59,188 bases of DNA from Flexilinea sp. (GCA_026645735.1 JAPKMT010000016.1:1-59188), one strand, 5' to 3'. Shown: positions 26,809 through 36,323, counted from the first letter of the stretch. Translations and numbers: made by a program. The notes: generated by a model from the letters alone, not told the origin.

Positions 26809-28365
26809 CTATTCTTCCATCGAATATTGATAAGAACTGGCAAGAAACATGATTTTCTCATCAGTTGCTGTTTTGCTGTCCAGAACACCGGATAGACGAC
26901 CTTCACACATCACTGCAATCCGGTCTGACATTCCTAAAAGTTCAGGCATTTCTGAGCTGATCATAATAATCGCTTTGCCTTCCATTGCCATTTGTTCCAT
27001 AAGGCAGTAGATTTCATATTTTGCTCCAACATCAATTCCACGGGTTGGTTCGTCCAAAATCAGAATCTCCGGGTCTATCAACATCCATCGGCTTATAACA
27101 GTCTTCTGTTGATTTCCTCCGGAAAGATATTGAATGATCGTTTTTATACTCGGAGTTTTGATCGATAGAGCGTCAACATATTTTTCTGCATCAGCTCTCC
27201 GTTTCCTGTCATCCAGGAAGAATCCGCTCTTGTATACATTAGGATTTGCCGTTTGATTTGCCAGAATGATATTTTCCATGACAGAAAATTTTGAAATAAT
27301 TCCTGATAATCGTCTGTCTTCTGTGACTAGAGCGATATTGTTGCTGATGGCATCTTCCGGCTTACTTATACAAGTTTCTTTTCCATGAAGAAGAAGTTGT
27401 CCCTCTTTAATGCGTCGCAATCCAAAAATAGATTCAACCAGTTCAGTTCGCTGCGCCCCGACTAATCCGCCAATACCCAGGATTTCCCCTTTGTGTAAGG
27501 ATAAACTAACATTCTGAAAACTGTGGGGATTAGCGCTTGAAAAATTTTTTATTTCGAGACAAATTTCTCCGGGAACATGATTTTTTGTGGGAAAACGGTT
27601 ACTCATTTCCCGTCCGACCATACGTTTCACGATTACGTCCGTATTTAACGCTTCAGCCGGCCAGGTGCCAACGATTTTACCGTCTCGCATAATCGTTACA
27701 TCCTGAGCAATTTCCAGGATTTCATCGATTTTATGGGAGATATAGATTATTGCCACACCTTTGTCAGTCAGTTTTTTAATAATTTTAAATAGCAATTCGG
27801 ATTCCGCTTCTGTTAATGATGATGTCGGTTCATCCATGATAATTACTTTGGCATCGTAAGACACTGCTCTGGCAATTTCTAAAAGTTGACAATGAGAAGC
27901 CGATAAACTGCCTGCTTTCGTTCTTGGATTAATGTTGATTTCCAGTTCATCCAATAATTTCTTCGTATCAGAATATAATTTTTGATCATCTACCCAATGT
28001 ATTCCCATCATTTTTCGATAAGGAATTCTGCCTACCCACACATTCTCCATCGTCGAACGTGTTCTGATTGGCTGTAATTCCTGATGAATCATCGCAATCC
28101 CATAATTTAAGGCATCGCGCGTATCAACCAGTCGGATGGGTTGTCCATCAAATTGAATTTCGCCCTCATTTGGATGATATAAACCAAAAGCACATTTCAT
28201 TAACGTGGATTTTCCGGCGCCGTTCTCTCCCATTAATGCATGTACAACTCCCCTTCGGACTTTAAAAGTAACATCATCCAATGCTTTTACACCTGGAAAA
28301 GACTTGCTGATATGATTCATTTCCAAAATGTATTCGGATTCTTGCATAGGAATCTCCTGTTTCAT
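26809..28365 (-). CDS. Sugar ABC transporter ATP-binding protein, double-domain (Mgl/Rbs type)
   Basis: A 518-residue ATPase with two nucleotide-binding domains. The first has Walker A GENGAGKST near 42, signature LSASHCQLLEIARAV and Walker B VIIMDEPTSSL. The second lacks a canonical Walker A (GGLVGAQRTE) but keeps LSGGNQQKTVISRWML and LILDEPTRGIDVGAK. This asymmetry is normal for MglA/RbsA. It energises the adjacent permease. A hairpin just upstream of the start probably lowers its expression relative to the binding protein. Confidence 0.95.
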   Translation of the reverse strand: MKQEIPMQESEYILEMNHISKSFPGVKALDDVTFKVRRGVVHALMGENGAGKSTLMKCAFGLYHPNEGEIQFDGQPIRLVDTRDALNYGIAMIHQELQPIRTRSTMENVWVGRIPYRKMMGIHWVDDQKLYSDTKKLLDELEININPRTKAGSLSASHCQLLEIARAVSYDAKVIIMDEPTSSLTEAESELLFKIIKKLTDKGVAIIYISHKIDEILEIAQDVTIMRDGKIVGTWPAEALNTDVIVKRMVGREMSNRFPTKNHVPGEICLEIKNFSSANPHSFQNVSLSLHKGEILGIGGLVGAQRTELVESIFGLRRIKEGQLLLHGKETCISKPEDAISNNIALVTEDRRLSGIISKFSVMENIILANQTANPNVYKSGFFLDDRKRRADAEKYVDALSIKTPSIKTIIQYLSGGNQQKTVISRWMLIDPEILILDEPTRGIDVGAKYEIYCLMEQMAMEGKAIIMISSEMPELLGMSDRIAVMCEGRLSGVLDSKTATDEKIMFLASSYQYSMEE

Positions 28366-28370
28366 TATTG

Positions 28371-28400
28371 AAACAGCCGGAATTTTGGTTCCGGCTGTTC
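28371..28400 (-). terminator. Intercistronic hairpin between sugar-binding and ATPase genes
   Basis: AACAGCCGGAA at 28372-28382 pairs with TTCCGGCTGTT at 28389-28399, loop TTTTGG. There is no strong T tract on the minus strand, so it more likely protects the 3' end of the binding-protein mRNA or attenuates partially. Confidence 0.65.
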
Positions 28401-28418
28401 ATCTATAAATGGATCTAC

Positions 28419-29465
28419 TTAAAATGTGGTATCCGTGATGTCATACGCCGCATCATCAACATTTTCTTTTGTAATAGCAGTGTAATCCAGCCAGATTCGA
28501 TGTCCTTCAACAGTAGCACCCTTCATGTTCAATGTCTCAGTTGTAACTTCTTTGCCATTCTCAAGCAGGTACATTGTCTTGTAGATTGCTTTTCCAAGCG
28601 AAACGGGATTATTTAAGGATGTAACCAGCAAAGTACCATCCCGCAATGCATCGCATCCGACAACCGTTGCATCGACTCCACAAACCGGCAGGAAGGATGC
28701 CTCATCTTTAAAGAAACCGCCAGCTTTCAAAGCTTCAATGGCACCTAATGCCATGTCATCATTGCAGGCAAAAATGATATCGATATCATCGCTGAAGTTG
28801 GCCAGTAAAGCAGCAACTTTCTCTTGAGCTTGTCCACGGTTATATTCAGCAACTACTTCGCCACCAATGCGGTTGGTTGCAATACCGGCATCTTCAACAG
28901 CTTTCACAGAATATTCGGCACGGACCTGGGTATCGTAATGCCAGGTTAATCCTAACAGCATAATATAATCCATCTTGCCATTTCCATTTCGGTCAGCTTC
29001 CGGATGTTCGTTCCAATATTTCACAGCTGCTTCACCCATAATGGTTCCTGACTGGGGCGCTCGTGAAGAAACCAGGTAGAGTCCTTCATAATTGGCAAAA
29101 TCTTCGTCAGACGGAGAATCTGTATTCGCAAAAATGGTGACAACACCTTCATCTTTTGCTGTCTGGACAATTTCGCTGATCGCTGCGGTGTTGATATTAT
29201 TCAAAACCATGTAATCAATTCCGCGTGTATAGAAGTTATTAATATTGTTGGTCTGGGTGGCGATGTCATTCTGAGAATCGGCATCAACAATCTCCACTGT
29301 TCCATCCGCTTTGGCAACATTTAATAACGTCTGCCGAGCATTTTGAATAAATGTATCAGCAAAGTTATACCAGATTACACCGGCAGTCGGAGTTTCGGCG
29401 GAAACAACTGAAACTGCAGATAACAACAAAACAGCGAATAAAACAAATAAAATTGTACGTTTCAT
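28419..29465 (-). CDS. Sugar ABC transporter substrate-binding protein (galactose/glucose MglB-like)
   Basis: A 348-residue exported protein with a signal peptide cleaved after VVSA (about residue 23). The core is a type I periplasmic-binding fold with FIQNARQTLLNVAKADG, NFYTRGIDYMVLNNINT, IFANTDSP and DIIFACNDDMALGAIEALK. The DMALGAIEAL block and the aspartates and asparagines around it resemble MglB, pointing to glucose or galactose, but ribose or another sugar is not excluded. First gene of the operon, divergent from the ROK regulator. Confidence 0.92.
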   Translation of the reverse strand: MKRTILFVLFAVLLLSAVSVVSAETPTAGVIWYNFADTFIQNARQTLLNVAKADGTVEIVDADSQNDIATQTNNINNFYTRGIDYMVLNNINTAAISEIVQTAKDEGVVTIFANTDSPSDEDFANYEGLYLVSSRAPQSGTIMGEAAVKYWNEHPEADRNGNGKMDYIMLLGLTWHYDTQVRAEYSVKAVEDAGIATNRIGGEVVAEYNRGQAQEKVAALLANFSDDIDIIFACNDDMALGAIEALKAGGFFKDEASFLPVCGVDATVVGCDALRDGTLLVTSLNNPVSLGKAIYKTMYLLENGKEVTTETLNMKGATVEGHRIWLDYTAITKENVDDAAYDITDTTF

Positions 29466-29512
29466 CTTTCATCCCTCTTCTTGAAAATAATATGACTTTT
29501 GGTTACGCAACT

Positions 29513-29543
29513 TAGTTACTTAACTATCTTACATTGAATTATA
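29513..29543 (-). promoter_or_regulatory. Sugar operon -10 box and candidate ROK operator
   Basis: On the minus strand a TATAAT box (29538-29543) is followed 11 bases downstream by TAGTTA-AG-TAACTA (29513-29526), a 6-2-6 palindrome. This lies around the expected transcription start, where a repressor would block RNA polymerase. Binding sites of ROK repressors such as XylR include TTAGTT/AACTAA halves. The -35 element is not obvious. Confidence 0.5.
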
Positions 29544-29654
29544 ATGGTTTAAAAATAAATCTTAGGATGAGGATTTTCCTTGTTGTCCATGATAAATATC
29601 ACCTTACCGTTTTTCATAATAAAATAATACCGATTCTGAAATAAAGGGAAAAGC

Positions 29655-30914
29655 ATGAAGAAGGACATGGAAAAAGAAATTAAAACTGCAGCAAAACCAT
29701 TTACCTTAAAAATTCAAAACAGGAAAACGGTCATGAGCATCATTAACGATGGCACACCTCATTCCATCGCTGAGATTTCCCAACGAACCGGTGTTAGTCG
29801 CCAGACGATCACCAAAGCACTCGATCACTTCGTAAAATCCGGTCTTATAACCAGCAAAGGCAAAGGCGATTCCACAGAGATTGGTGGAAAAAAACCTACG
29901 CTTTTTCAATTAGCAGCAGAAAAAACGTTCCTGGTTCTTTTGCTTCGAGGAAAAGAGTTCCATATCAGCCTTTATACCATGAATTTCCAGGAAATTGGCA
30001 GTGAAACGCTTGCTTCAGAAGTTGTTTTGGCGAACGATTTTTCTTCTTTCATGAAAAGCATTCGCAAAACGGCTGATACGTTATTTCATCAGCGTAAAGG
30101 ATCAGAAGAATCTTTGTATGGAATCGCGGTCGTGACACCCGGAATCGTAGAAGACAATGAAATTCTTCGTTACAGTCTGTTCAACGACAGTTGGGGAAGA
30201 AATATCCCTGTAAAAAAATATTTCCAGGATACATTTCCTACTGCACAATATATTTTTGTCGAAAATATCGGAAAAATGGCTGGATTAGGAACCATTGCCA
30301 GCCGCAAAAACCAGGATCAGCTATTACGGGTTGTAACGGTTTACACCTATCACGGAATTTCCGGCTGTTTTTTTGATAACAAGAATCTGATCAGAGGTGC
30401 AAATTCAATTATCGGGGAATTTGGTCACATGGTTATTGACCCGCAATCCGTTGCGACTTGCAAATGTGGGAAAAATGGTTGTTTCGAGAGTTTGACACGT
30501 AATGATACGATACAATCCCGGATACAACACGCAGAAGATATCGATGAATTTCTCAACTTCGCTCAAAAGCCTTTGGCAAAAATAAATTTCAATGATATTG
30601 TCCTTGGAGAAGAACAGGGATTCGAGTGCTGCAAAAATGAATTATCGATATTAGCTCAGTATTTTGCACAGACTTTCTTCAACATTTCGACTGTCTATGA
30701 TCCGGATGTCTTTATTTTGCAGGGAAATTTTTCTGTCTATAATCACCATTTTGAAGATGAGTTTTTTAAATATATTTCAGAAATAAACTTTTTGTCAAAA
30801 AATCATAATATTCGCTTGGAATCGGATCGACGGTCCTTAATAGACTTGGAACTTTCCGGTGCTATTTATGCTCTTAAAGAACACTTCTTTTCAGACGAAC
30901 GGATATACCGATGA
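29655..30914 (+). CDS. ROK family transcriptional regulator
   Basis: A 419-residue protein. A winged helix-turn-helix (residues about 25-85; SIAEISQRTGVSRQTITKAL is the recognition part) is fused to a ROK sugar-kinase-like domain with the zinc motif CKCGKNGCFES near 272 and EFGHMVID just before it. It is divergent from the sugar ABC operon and is its likely repressor, released by a sugar ligand. AAAGGGAAA precedes the ATG. A kinase-like ATP site is not obvious at the N-terminus of the ROK domain, consistent with a regulator rather than an enzyme. Confidence 0.92.
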   Translation: MKKDMEKEIKTAAKPFTLKIQNRKTVMSIINDGTPHSIAEISQRTGVSRQTITKALDHFVKSGLITSKGKGDSTEIGGKKPTLFQLAAEKTFLVLLLRGKEFHISLYTMNFQEIGSETLASEVVLANDFSSFMKSIRKTADTLFHQRKGSEESLYGIAVVTPGIVEDNEILRYSLFNDSWGRNIPVKKYFQDTFPTAQYIFVENIGKMAGLGTIASRKNQDQLLRVVTVYTYHGISGCFFDNKNLIRGANSIIGEFGHMVIDPQSVATCKCGKNGCFESLTRNDTIQSRIQHAEDIDEFLNFAQKPLAKINFNDIVLGEEQGFECCKNELSILAQYFAQTFFNISTVYDPDVFILQGNFSVYNHHFEDEFFKYISEINFLSKNHNIRLESDRRSLIDLELSGAIYALKEHFFSDERIYR

Positions 30915-30919
30915 GCGAT

Positions 30920-30963
30920 AAAAAAACAAAAGGAAAAATCATTATTTTTCCTTTTGTTTTTTT
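30920..30963. terminator. Terminator between ROK regulator and tsaD
   Basis: AAAAAACAAAAGGAAAAA (30920 onward) pairs with TTTTTCCTTTTGTTTTTT up to about 30962. The symmetric A and T tracts make it work on either strand between these convergent genes. Confidence 0.8.
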
Positions 30964-31063
30964 TATCTGTTCTATATCCCGTAAATTTGGCAGGATTATT
31001 TAATTTTCCAAAAAGCCGGTCAATTTTCCAAATTTCAGAATCCGTTATTTCCCCAGATTTTTT

Positions 31064-32107
31064 TTATAAACTGACCCTTGTTAAGGGCCAGGTCGGCATC
31101 ACATCCATATCAAAATCATCCAATTTGTTCGCCAGAAAACGTTGAAAAGCAGCAGCTCCAATCATTGCCGCGTTATCCGTACAAAACATAAGCCGGGGGA
31201 TAAAAAGAGGAAATTCATTTTGTGAAGTAAAAGCATCCCGCAACGCCTGGTTGGCAGAGACTCCACCGGCAATTATCACACTATTGGCTTGATACTTCCG
31301 GGCTGCCATCATGGTTTTTTCAAATAATACATCGACAACCGACGCTTGAAAACTGGCAGCCAGATCGGCTACAGGCAATACGTCAGATTCTTTTTCTAAT
31401 TGGCGAACCGTTCGTAAAACTGCGGTCTTTAATCCGCTAAATGAAAAATCCCAGGTTCCTTCCAATCTTGACCTCGGAAAATTAAATCGCTTGGGATCAC
31501 CCAGGACTGCCGCTTTTTGAATCGATGGTCCTCCCGGATAGGAAAGACCGATCAATCGTGCAACTTTATCAAAAGCTTCACCTGCCGCATCATCCAATGT
31601 TCCGCCAAGACGCTCATAATGCAGATGAGACTTCATAAGAACAATTTCGGAATGCCCACCGGAAACCAGCAAAATGACCGCAGGACAATCCGGCATAGGA
31701 GGAGTATCCTTCTCGTCTTGTAAATATAGCCAGGCTGAATAAATGTGACCTTCCAGATGATTTACTCCAATCAAAGGCAAACCTGTTGCCAATGACAATC
31801 CCTTTGCAGCATTCACACCCACAACCAAAGATCCTGCCAGTCCAGGTCCTCTTGTAACTGCAATTGCATCAAAATCTTTAATGGACATATGCGCTTTTCG
31901 AATTGTTTCTTCAATAACAGTAGAAATTGCCAATACGTGCTGACGGGACGCAACTTCAGGGAACACACCTCCGTATTGTTTATGAATTTCAATCTGAGTA
32001 GAAACAACATTGGAAATGATTTTTCGGCCATTTTCAACCACCGCTGCGGCTGTTTCATCACAGGAACTTTCTATCGACAAAATTCGAATCGGAACATTTT
32101 CCGTCAT
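31064..32107 (-). CDS. tsaD: tRNA N6-threonylcarbamoyladenosine (t6A37) transferase subunit TsaD
   Basis: Transfers the threonylcarbamoyl group from threonylcarbamoyl-AMP to A37 of ANN-decoding tRNAs, working with TsaB and TsaE, which are not in this window. The 347-residue ASKHA-fold protein carries IESSCDETAAAVV at the N-terminus, the metal-binding VNHLEGHIYSAW near 115 and PGGPSIQKAAV plus IAGGVSANQALR later. AAGGAAA precedes the ATG. The C-terminal end after GAAAFQRFL is normal length. It follows the M24 peptidase gene by 13 bases on the same strand. Confidence 0.96.
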   Translation of the reverse strand: MTENVPIRILSIESSCDETAAAVVENGRKIISNVVSTQIEIHKQYGGVFPEVASRQHVLAISTVIEETIRKAHMSIKDFDAIAVTRGPGLAGSLVVGVNAAKGLSLATGLPLIGVNHLEGHIYSAWLYLQDEKDTPPMPDCPAVILLVSGGHSEIVLMKSHLHYERLGGTLDDAAGEAFDKVARLIGLSYPGGPSIQKAAVLGDPKRFNFPRSRLEGTWDFSFSGLKTAVLRTVRQLEKESDVLPVADLAASFQASVVDVLFEKTMMAARKYQANSVIIAGGVSANQALRDAFTSQNEFPLFIPRLMFCTDNAAMIGAAAFQRFLANKLDDFDMDVMPTWPLTRVSL

Positions 32108-32120
32108 AATGATTTTTCCT

Positions 32121-33371
32121 TTATTTTTTCAGCTGTTTTACAGGTAAAACAAGTTGATATGGGTATTGGACAAAATATTGAGCATTTCCATCATTATCGA
32201 TATAAATGGTATCTTCGATCCGGACACCAAAGGGATTTTCGATTTCCGGATAATATAATCCCGGTTCAATGGTAAAAACAGCGCCTGGGCAAATCACATC
32301 CGAATCGCTTGCGGAAAAGCCACTGAACGGCCGTTCATGAATATTCAATCCCAGACCATGACTGATTGAATGTACAAAACCTTCCTGGGTTCCTGAATGA
32401 TCTTCCACGGTTTGATGTCCCATTCCATGAAACAATCTGCAGGTTAAATGCTGCAAATCTTTGAGACTTTTTCCCAAACTGACGTTTTTCAATACTGCAT
32501 CATGAACTTGACGTACTTGCTCATACGCCTTTTCAACATGTTGAGGTGCATACCCGATACACCACGTACGTGTAAAATCATAAAAATAGCCACCACCCAT
32601 CTCACATGGGAAGAAATCGAAGACGATGCTCTTACCAGCTTCCAGTGCAACATCATCATTCCCCTCATTATGAGGTACTCCGGCATCTCTTCCCATTGAA
32701 AATATGGTTCCATTGGGATTTTCAGCATCGAATTCAATCAGCCACTTATTGATGAGTTTCTTGATCATTCCAATCGTCACTGGTGATTCATTAGAATCGA
32801 CCAGAACTCCATCTTTCAAATAATTACTTTGAATAAAACGCTCCACTTGGCTGGCAATTTTTACAACCACTTCTCCCATTTTTCGGATTGCAGCCAACTC
32901 CGAGTCATCTTTTGTGTATCGCGCTTGATTCAGTATATCGATCCCCTCCGATCCGGCGATTTCAATTTCCGGCATAATTTGCTGAAATTCCTGCAGCATT
33001 GCAAAATGACTTCCAAATTCCAATTGACCACAGAAAGCAGCCCTTCCGCTATAAAAGCCAAGAGATTGGACTATAGCCTGTAATTCCAGAGCGCTGGCCA
33101 AATTCGAGTTTCCTTTCGAAATTTTATAAAATTCCTTTTGAGGAAACGTATCATAGCAGATTCTTTTTAATCCGGTTTTTTCAGCATTATCCCGTTCCAT
33201 GGGACGATAAAATAATACAGGTTCCTGATCTCGCAATAGTATAATCTGGGCATGTGTAAAAAAAGCATCTTTTGCAAAATATCGTAATGGGGGATTATGA
33301 TTTCCCGAGCCAGATATGACGATGGCATCCAACTCTTTTTCTTTTAATAATTGATTAATATCTGATTTCAT
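32121..33371 (-). CDS. M24 family metallopeptidase (Xaa-Pro aminopeptidase-like)
   Basis: A 416-residue pita-bread-fold protein with an N-terminal creatinase-like domain (1-160). The C-terminal catalytic domain shows the metal ligands in order: VFDFFPCE, YDFTRTWCIG, ISHGLGLNIHERP, FTIEPGLYYPE and VRIEDTIYI. All five expected Asp/His/Glu positions are present, so it should be active, probably removing N-terminal residues before proline. It begins 9 bases after the small membrane protein gene and precedes tsaD, suggesting a three-gene unit. Confidence 0.88.
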   Translation of the reverse strand: MKSDINQLLKEKELDAIVISGSGNHNPPLRYFAKDAFFTHAQIILLRDQEPVLFYRPMERDNAEKTGLKRICYDTFPQKEFYKISKGNSNLASALELQAIVQSLGFYSGRAAFCGQLEFGSHFAMLQEFQQIMPEIEIAGSEGIDILNQARYTKDDSELAAIRKMGEVVVKIASQVERFIQSNYLKDGVLVDSNESPVTIGMIKKLINKWLIEFDAENPNGTIFSMGRDAGVPHNEGNDDVALEAGKSIVFDFFPCEMGGGYFYDFTRTWCIGYAPQHVEKAYEQVRQVHDAVLKNVSLGKSLKDLQHLTCRLFHGMGHQTVEDHSGTQEGFVHSISHGLGLNIHERPFSGFSASDSDVICPGAVFTIEPGLYYPEIENPFGVRIEDTIYIDNDGNAQYFVQYPYQLVLPVKQLKK

Positions 33372-33380
33372 TCGAATACC

Positions 33381-33869
33381 TTATGATTTTGGATCTTCAT
33401 GTTCTCTGGATAATTCAGAATAATTGTTTTTTGAAATAACGGTATCGCGCGCCCTCAACAGGACTTCGATAGCCAGGAATCCACCCACACTAAAAAAGAT
33501 GATGGTTGAATTTAAAACCCGCCCAATTTGAAACCAGATCAGCACTTCACATAGAATTGCAGTTACCAGTGATTCACGAATTACGGTACGGGGAAAAATT
33601 TTTCTGATTGAAAAAAAATATTTATTTAAAGCTGCATAAATAGGGAGTGTGATTCCGCTGACAAAGACCATAACAAGAAAGAAAAAAATCCAGCGTTCTT
33701 TTAAAAATGGCAAGGAAAAATAAACCAGCCGGTAAAGTCCATAACCGCTCGGAAGCGATAACAATATTCCTAATAGAGTGTACGTCCGAAGTTTTTCCAA
33801 AGGTGATCCTTCAAATTTAAGCCATAGATGGAATCTTTTATCCAGAAAATTTCCTATAGCAATGTTCAA
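33381..33869 (-). CDS. Hypothetical membrane protein
   Basis: Not recognised. The 162-residue protein has four hydrophobic segments (about residues 28-50, 60-80, 100-115 and 122-140) joined by basic loops (FFSIRKIFPRTVIRES), with a charged C-terminal tail. It starts the minus-strand group that continues with the M24 peptidase and tsaD. No motif points to a function. Confidence 0.7.
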   Translation of the reverse strand: MNIAIGNFLDKRFHLWLKFEGSPLEKLRTYTLLGILLSLPSGYGLYRLVYFSLPFLKERWIFFFLVMVFVSGITLPIYAALNKYFFSIRKIFPRTVIRESLVTAILCEVLIWFQIGRVLNSTIIFFSVGGFLAIEVLLRARDTVISKNNYSELSREHEDPKS

Positions 33870-34075
33870 TTTTTTCCTTCTGAAATAATTATCCTTGAGA
33901 ATAAATATGTAATTGGAACGTCCGTTTGATGGATAGTTTCTGACCAGAATCAGCGGATATTCCAGAATCTTACAACATTTCTCCTCACTAATTATTTTCT
34001 AATGAACCGATCCAAACACTGTCGGCTATAATTATAATCGGATTGAGAGACAAAAATTTTTATCGTTTTTCAATC

Positions 34076-34198
34076 CAGCAATTTGAAATATGCGAAGAAC
34101 TATATGTTGTAATGTTGTTTTTGCGCGTAGCGCAAAAACAACATTACAACAAGTTTTCTCGATCGATTCGAAAAGTTGGTTCATACTTCGAATTACTG
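34076..34198 (-). repeat. 123-bp palindromic repeat, copy C
   Basis: Full copy between the divergent membrane-protein and coaX genes, in the opposite orientation to copies A, B and E: the short flank comes first (CAGCAATTTGAAATATG), and the long flank ends ATACTTCGAATTACTG at 34198. The stem is a perfect 22 bp (34105-34126 with 34130-34151), loop GTA. Stem positions 8 and 9 differ from copy B on both arms. The long flank is more diverged than in the other copies. Confidence 0.88.
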
Positions 34199-34206
34199 AT
34201 TGAAAA

Positions 34207-34242
34207 CAGTAATTCGAAGTATGAAAAGAATCTTTGTTGTTC
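34207..34242 (+). repeat. Partial second element abutting copy C
   Basis: CAGTAATTCGAAGTATG (34207-34223) restarts the terminal sequence 8 bases after copy C ends, then gives GAATCTTTGTTGTTCT and stops resembling the repeat. Together with the end of copy C it forms a 19-bp perfect inverted repeat (34180-34198 with 34207-34225). It lies about 25 bases before the coaX start. Confidence 0.65.
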
Positions 34243-34265
34243 TAATTATGGACAGATGAGGCTGC

Positions 34266-35030
34266 ATGCTATTCACAATTGACATCGGTAATACCAACAT
34301 CACACTGGGAATGTTTAAAGACAACGAATTAATCATGCGCTGGCGAATGGCAACCAATAAAAACCTTATGCCGGATGAATACGGTATGCAGTTTTGGTTT
34401 TTATTTGAGCACAATGGAATTAATCCTGCAAATATTGACGGAATCTGCATATCTTCGGTCGTCCCTCAAATTACATCGCGAATAGAAGAAGCCTGTGAAT
34501 ATTACATTAAGCGGCCTGTTCTGTGTGTCTCACATAAACTCAATATCGGAATGCAATTAAAAATCGATAATCCGGCAGAATTGGGAAATGACCGCATCGT
34601 GGATATTCTGGCGGTCAAAACGCTTTACGGCTTTCCGGCTTGTCTGATCGATTTTGGTACAGCGACAACGTTTAACTTGTTGGACCGGTCAGGAGATTAT
34701 ATCGGAGGGGCGATTTCAGCCGGTATTCAGACCAGTGCGGATGCATTATTTATAAAAACAGCTCAGCTTCCTAATATCAGCATTCAGAAACCTCCGTATA
34801 TTATCGGAAAGAACACGATTCATTCTATGCAATCTGGACTTTTTTTTGGATATGTATCCATGGTGGAAGGAATGGTTCAACGCTATAAAAAAGAAATCGG
34901 TGAAGACATGAAAACTGTTGCGACGGGTGGTTTTGCCAAGATTATTTCTGGTGAGACAAACTGTATTCAAACGGTCAATTCATGGTTAACGCTGACGGGA
35001 TTGCGGCTTTTCTGGGAGATTAACCAATGA
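34266..35030 (+). CDS. coaX: Type III pantothenate kinase
   Basis: Phosphorylates pantothenate in the first step of coenzyme A synthesis. The 254-residue ASKHA-fold protein has the CoaX phosphate loop DIGNTNITLGMF, the pantothenate motif NDRIVDILA near 112, CLIDFGTATTFNLL with the catalytic Asp-Phe-Gly-Thr-Ala-Thr, and a glycine-rich GGAISAGIQTS. GATGAGG precedes the ATG. It overlaps coaBC by four bases, which places the first three CoA-pathway activities under one control. Confidence 0.95.
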   Translation: MLFTIDIGNTNITLGMFKDNELIMRWRMATNKNLMPDEYGMQFWFLFEHNGINPANIDGICISSVVPQITSRIEEACEYYIKRPVLCVSHKLNIGMQLKIDNPAELGNDRIVDILAVKTLYGFPACLIDFGTATTFNLLDRSGDYIGGAISAGIQTSADALFIKTAQLPNISIQKPPYIIGKNTIHSMQSGLFFGYVSMVEGMVQRYKKEIGEDMKTVATGGFAKIISGETNCIQTVNSWLTLTGLRLFWEINQ

Positions 35031-36235
35031 ACCTTTTTCAAAACAAATCAATTTTGCTTGGTGTTACTGGTTCCATAGCAGCCTACAAAGCTGCTGATTT
35101 GGCATCACGTCTTACGAAATCCGGAGCTAAAGTAAATACAGTACTAACTCCAGGTGCTGAGAAATTTATTACACCACTTACTTTTCAGTCAGTCACTGGC
35201 GTTAAAGCATATACGGATAAAGATTTGTGGGAAGGTGAGACACACGTTACCCATATCGGATTAGGACACAATGCTGATTTTGTTGTTGTTGTACCGGCAT
35301 CCGCGGATTTTATGGCAAAATTAGCATATGGATTTGGCGACAGTTTATTGGCTGTTTCGATCCTGGCCAGTCATTGTCCAATTTTACTGGCTCCTGCGAT
35401 GGACGGTGATATGTATAACAATCCTGCCACCCAGGCAAATATTACGGTATTGCGGGATCGAGGAGTTCATTTTATTGGCCCCGATTCAGGCCATCTCGCT
35501 TCCGGACTGGCCGGAGTCGGCAGGATGTCTGAACCGGCAGATATTTTTGGTAAGATACGTTTATTGTTATCCCGAGATAAAAGCTTAAAAGGAAAAAGGA
35601 TCCTTGTAACTGCAGGTGGAACACAGGAAGCAATCGATCCAGTGCGATTTATTACGAATCGTTCATCCGGAAAACAAGGCTATGCGATTGCACAGGCGGC
35701 ATTGGATGCCGGTGCAGATGTTATTCTGCTTACAACCCCAACCGCATTGGAAGCTCCTTATGGATGCGAAAAAGTATTGGTGAAATCGGCTGAAGAAATG
35801 CAAAACAATTTATTAGACCGTCTGTCGGACTGTGATGCGCTTGTGATGTGTGCAGCCGTTGCCGATTTTCGCCCCCAATCCATTTCGAAACAAAAAATTA
35901 AAAAATCAAGTGGCTATCATAGGATCGATTTGGAGCCTACTGAAGATATATTGGGAGAAATTGCGAAAATTCGGTCCAATTTGCCGAATCTAAAAGCAGT
36001 TTTCGGATTTGCTGCCGAAAGTCAGAATCTGATCAAGAATGCCTCTGAGAAACTGATCAATAAAAAATTGGACATGATGATTGCGAATGATATTTCGTCC
36101 TCTGACAGCGGTTTTGAAGTCGATCAAAACAGAGCTTTTTTCCTCTTCCCGGATGGAAGTAAAAAAGAAATGCCGCTTATGGGAAAATCTGTTTTGGCAG
36201 AAATAATAATCGAGGAGCTCAATCATTTTCTCTAA
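35027..36235 (+). CDS. coaBC: Bifunctional phosphopantothenoylcysteine decarboxylase / phosphopantothenate-cysteine ligase
   Basis: A 402-residue fusion. The N-terminal CoaC flavoprotein (about 1-180) shows LGVTGSIAAYKAADLASRL, the catalytic histidine in ETHVTHIGLG, and the substrate-clamp APAMDGDMYNNPATQ. The C-terminal CoaB ligase has VTAGGTQEAIDPVRFITN near 200 and KIKKSSGYHRIDLEPTEDIL near 290. It joins cysteine to 4-phosphopantothenate, then decarboxylates the product to 4-phosphopantetheine. Translation is coupled to coaX through an ATGA overlap. A clear terminator follows. Confidence 0.96.
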   Translation: MNLFQNKSILLGVTGSIAAYKAADLASRLTKSGAKVNTVLTPGAEKFITPLTFQSVTGVKAYTDKDLWEGETHVTHIGLGHNADFVVVVPASADFMAKLAYGFGDSLLAVSILASHCPILLAPAMDGDMYNNPATQANITVLRDRGVHFIGPDSGHLASGLAGVGRMSEPADIFGKIRLLLSRDKSLKGKRILVTAGGTQEAIDPVRFITNRSSGKQGYAIAQAALDAGADVILLTTPTALEAPYGCEKVLVKSAEEMQNNLLDRLSDCDALVMCAAVADFRPQSISKQKIKKSSGYHRIDLEPTEDILGEIAKIRSNLPNLKAVFGFAAESQNLIKNASEKLINKKLDMMIANDISSSDSGFEVDQNRAFFLFPDGSKKEMPLMGKSVLAEIIIEELNHFL

Positions 36236-36294
36236 TAATATCTTTGAATAACTGATACACAGAGATTGTATTCCCGAAATTTGTTGATAGTTTG

Positions 36295-36323
36295 GCTGTT
36301 CAAATGAACAGCTTTTTATTTTT
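36295..36323 (+). terminator. Terminator of coaX-coaBC
   Basis: GCTGTTC at 36295-36301, loop AAAT, GAACAGC at 36306-36312, then TTTTTATTTTT. Confidence 0.85.

Noticed and set aside
34043..34282. 79-residue plus-strand frame over repeat copy C
   Set aside because: It lies almost entirely in the repeat and overlaps the coaX start.
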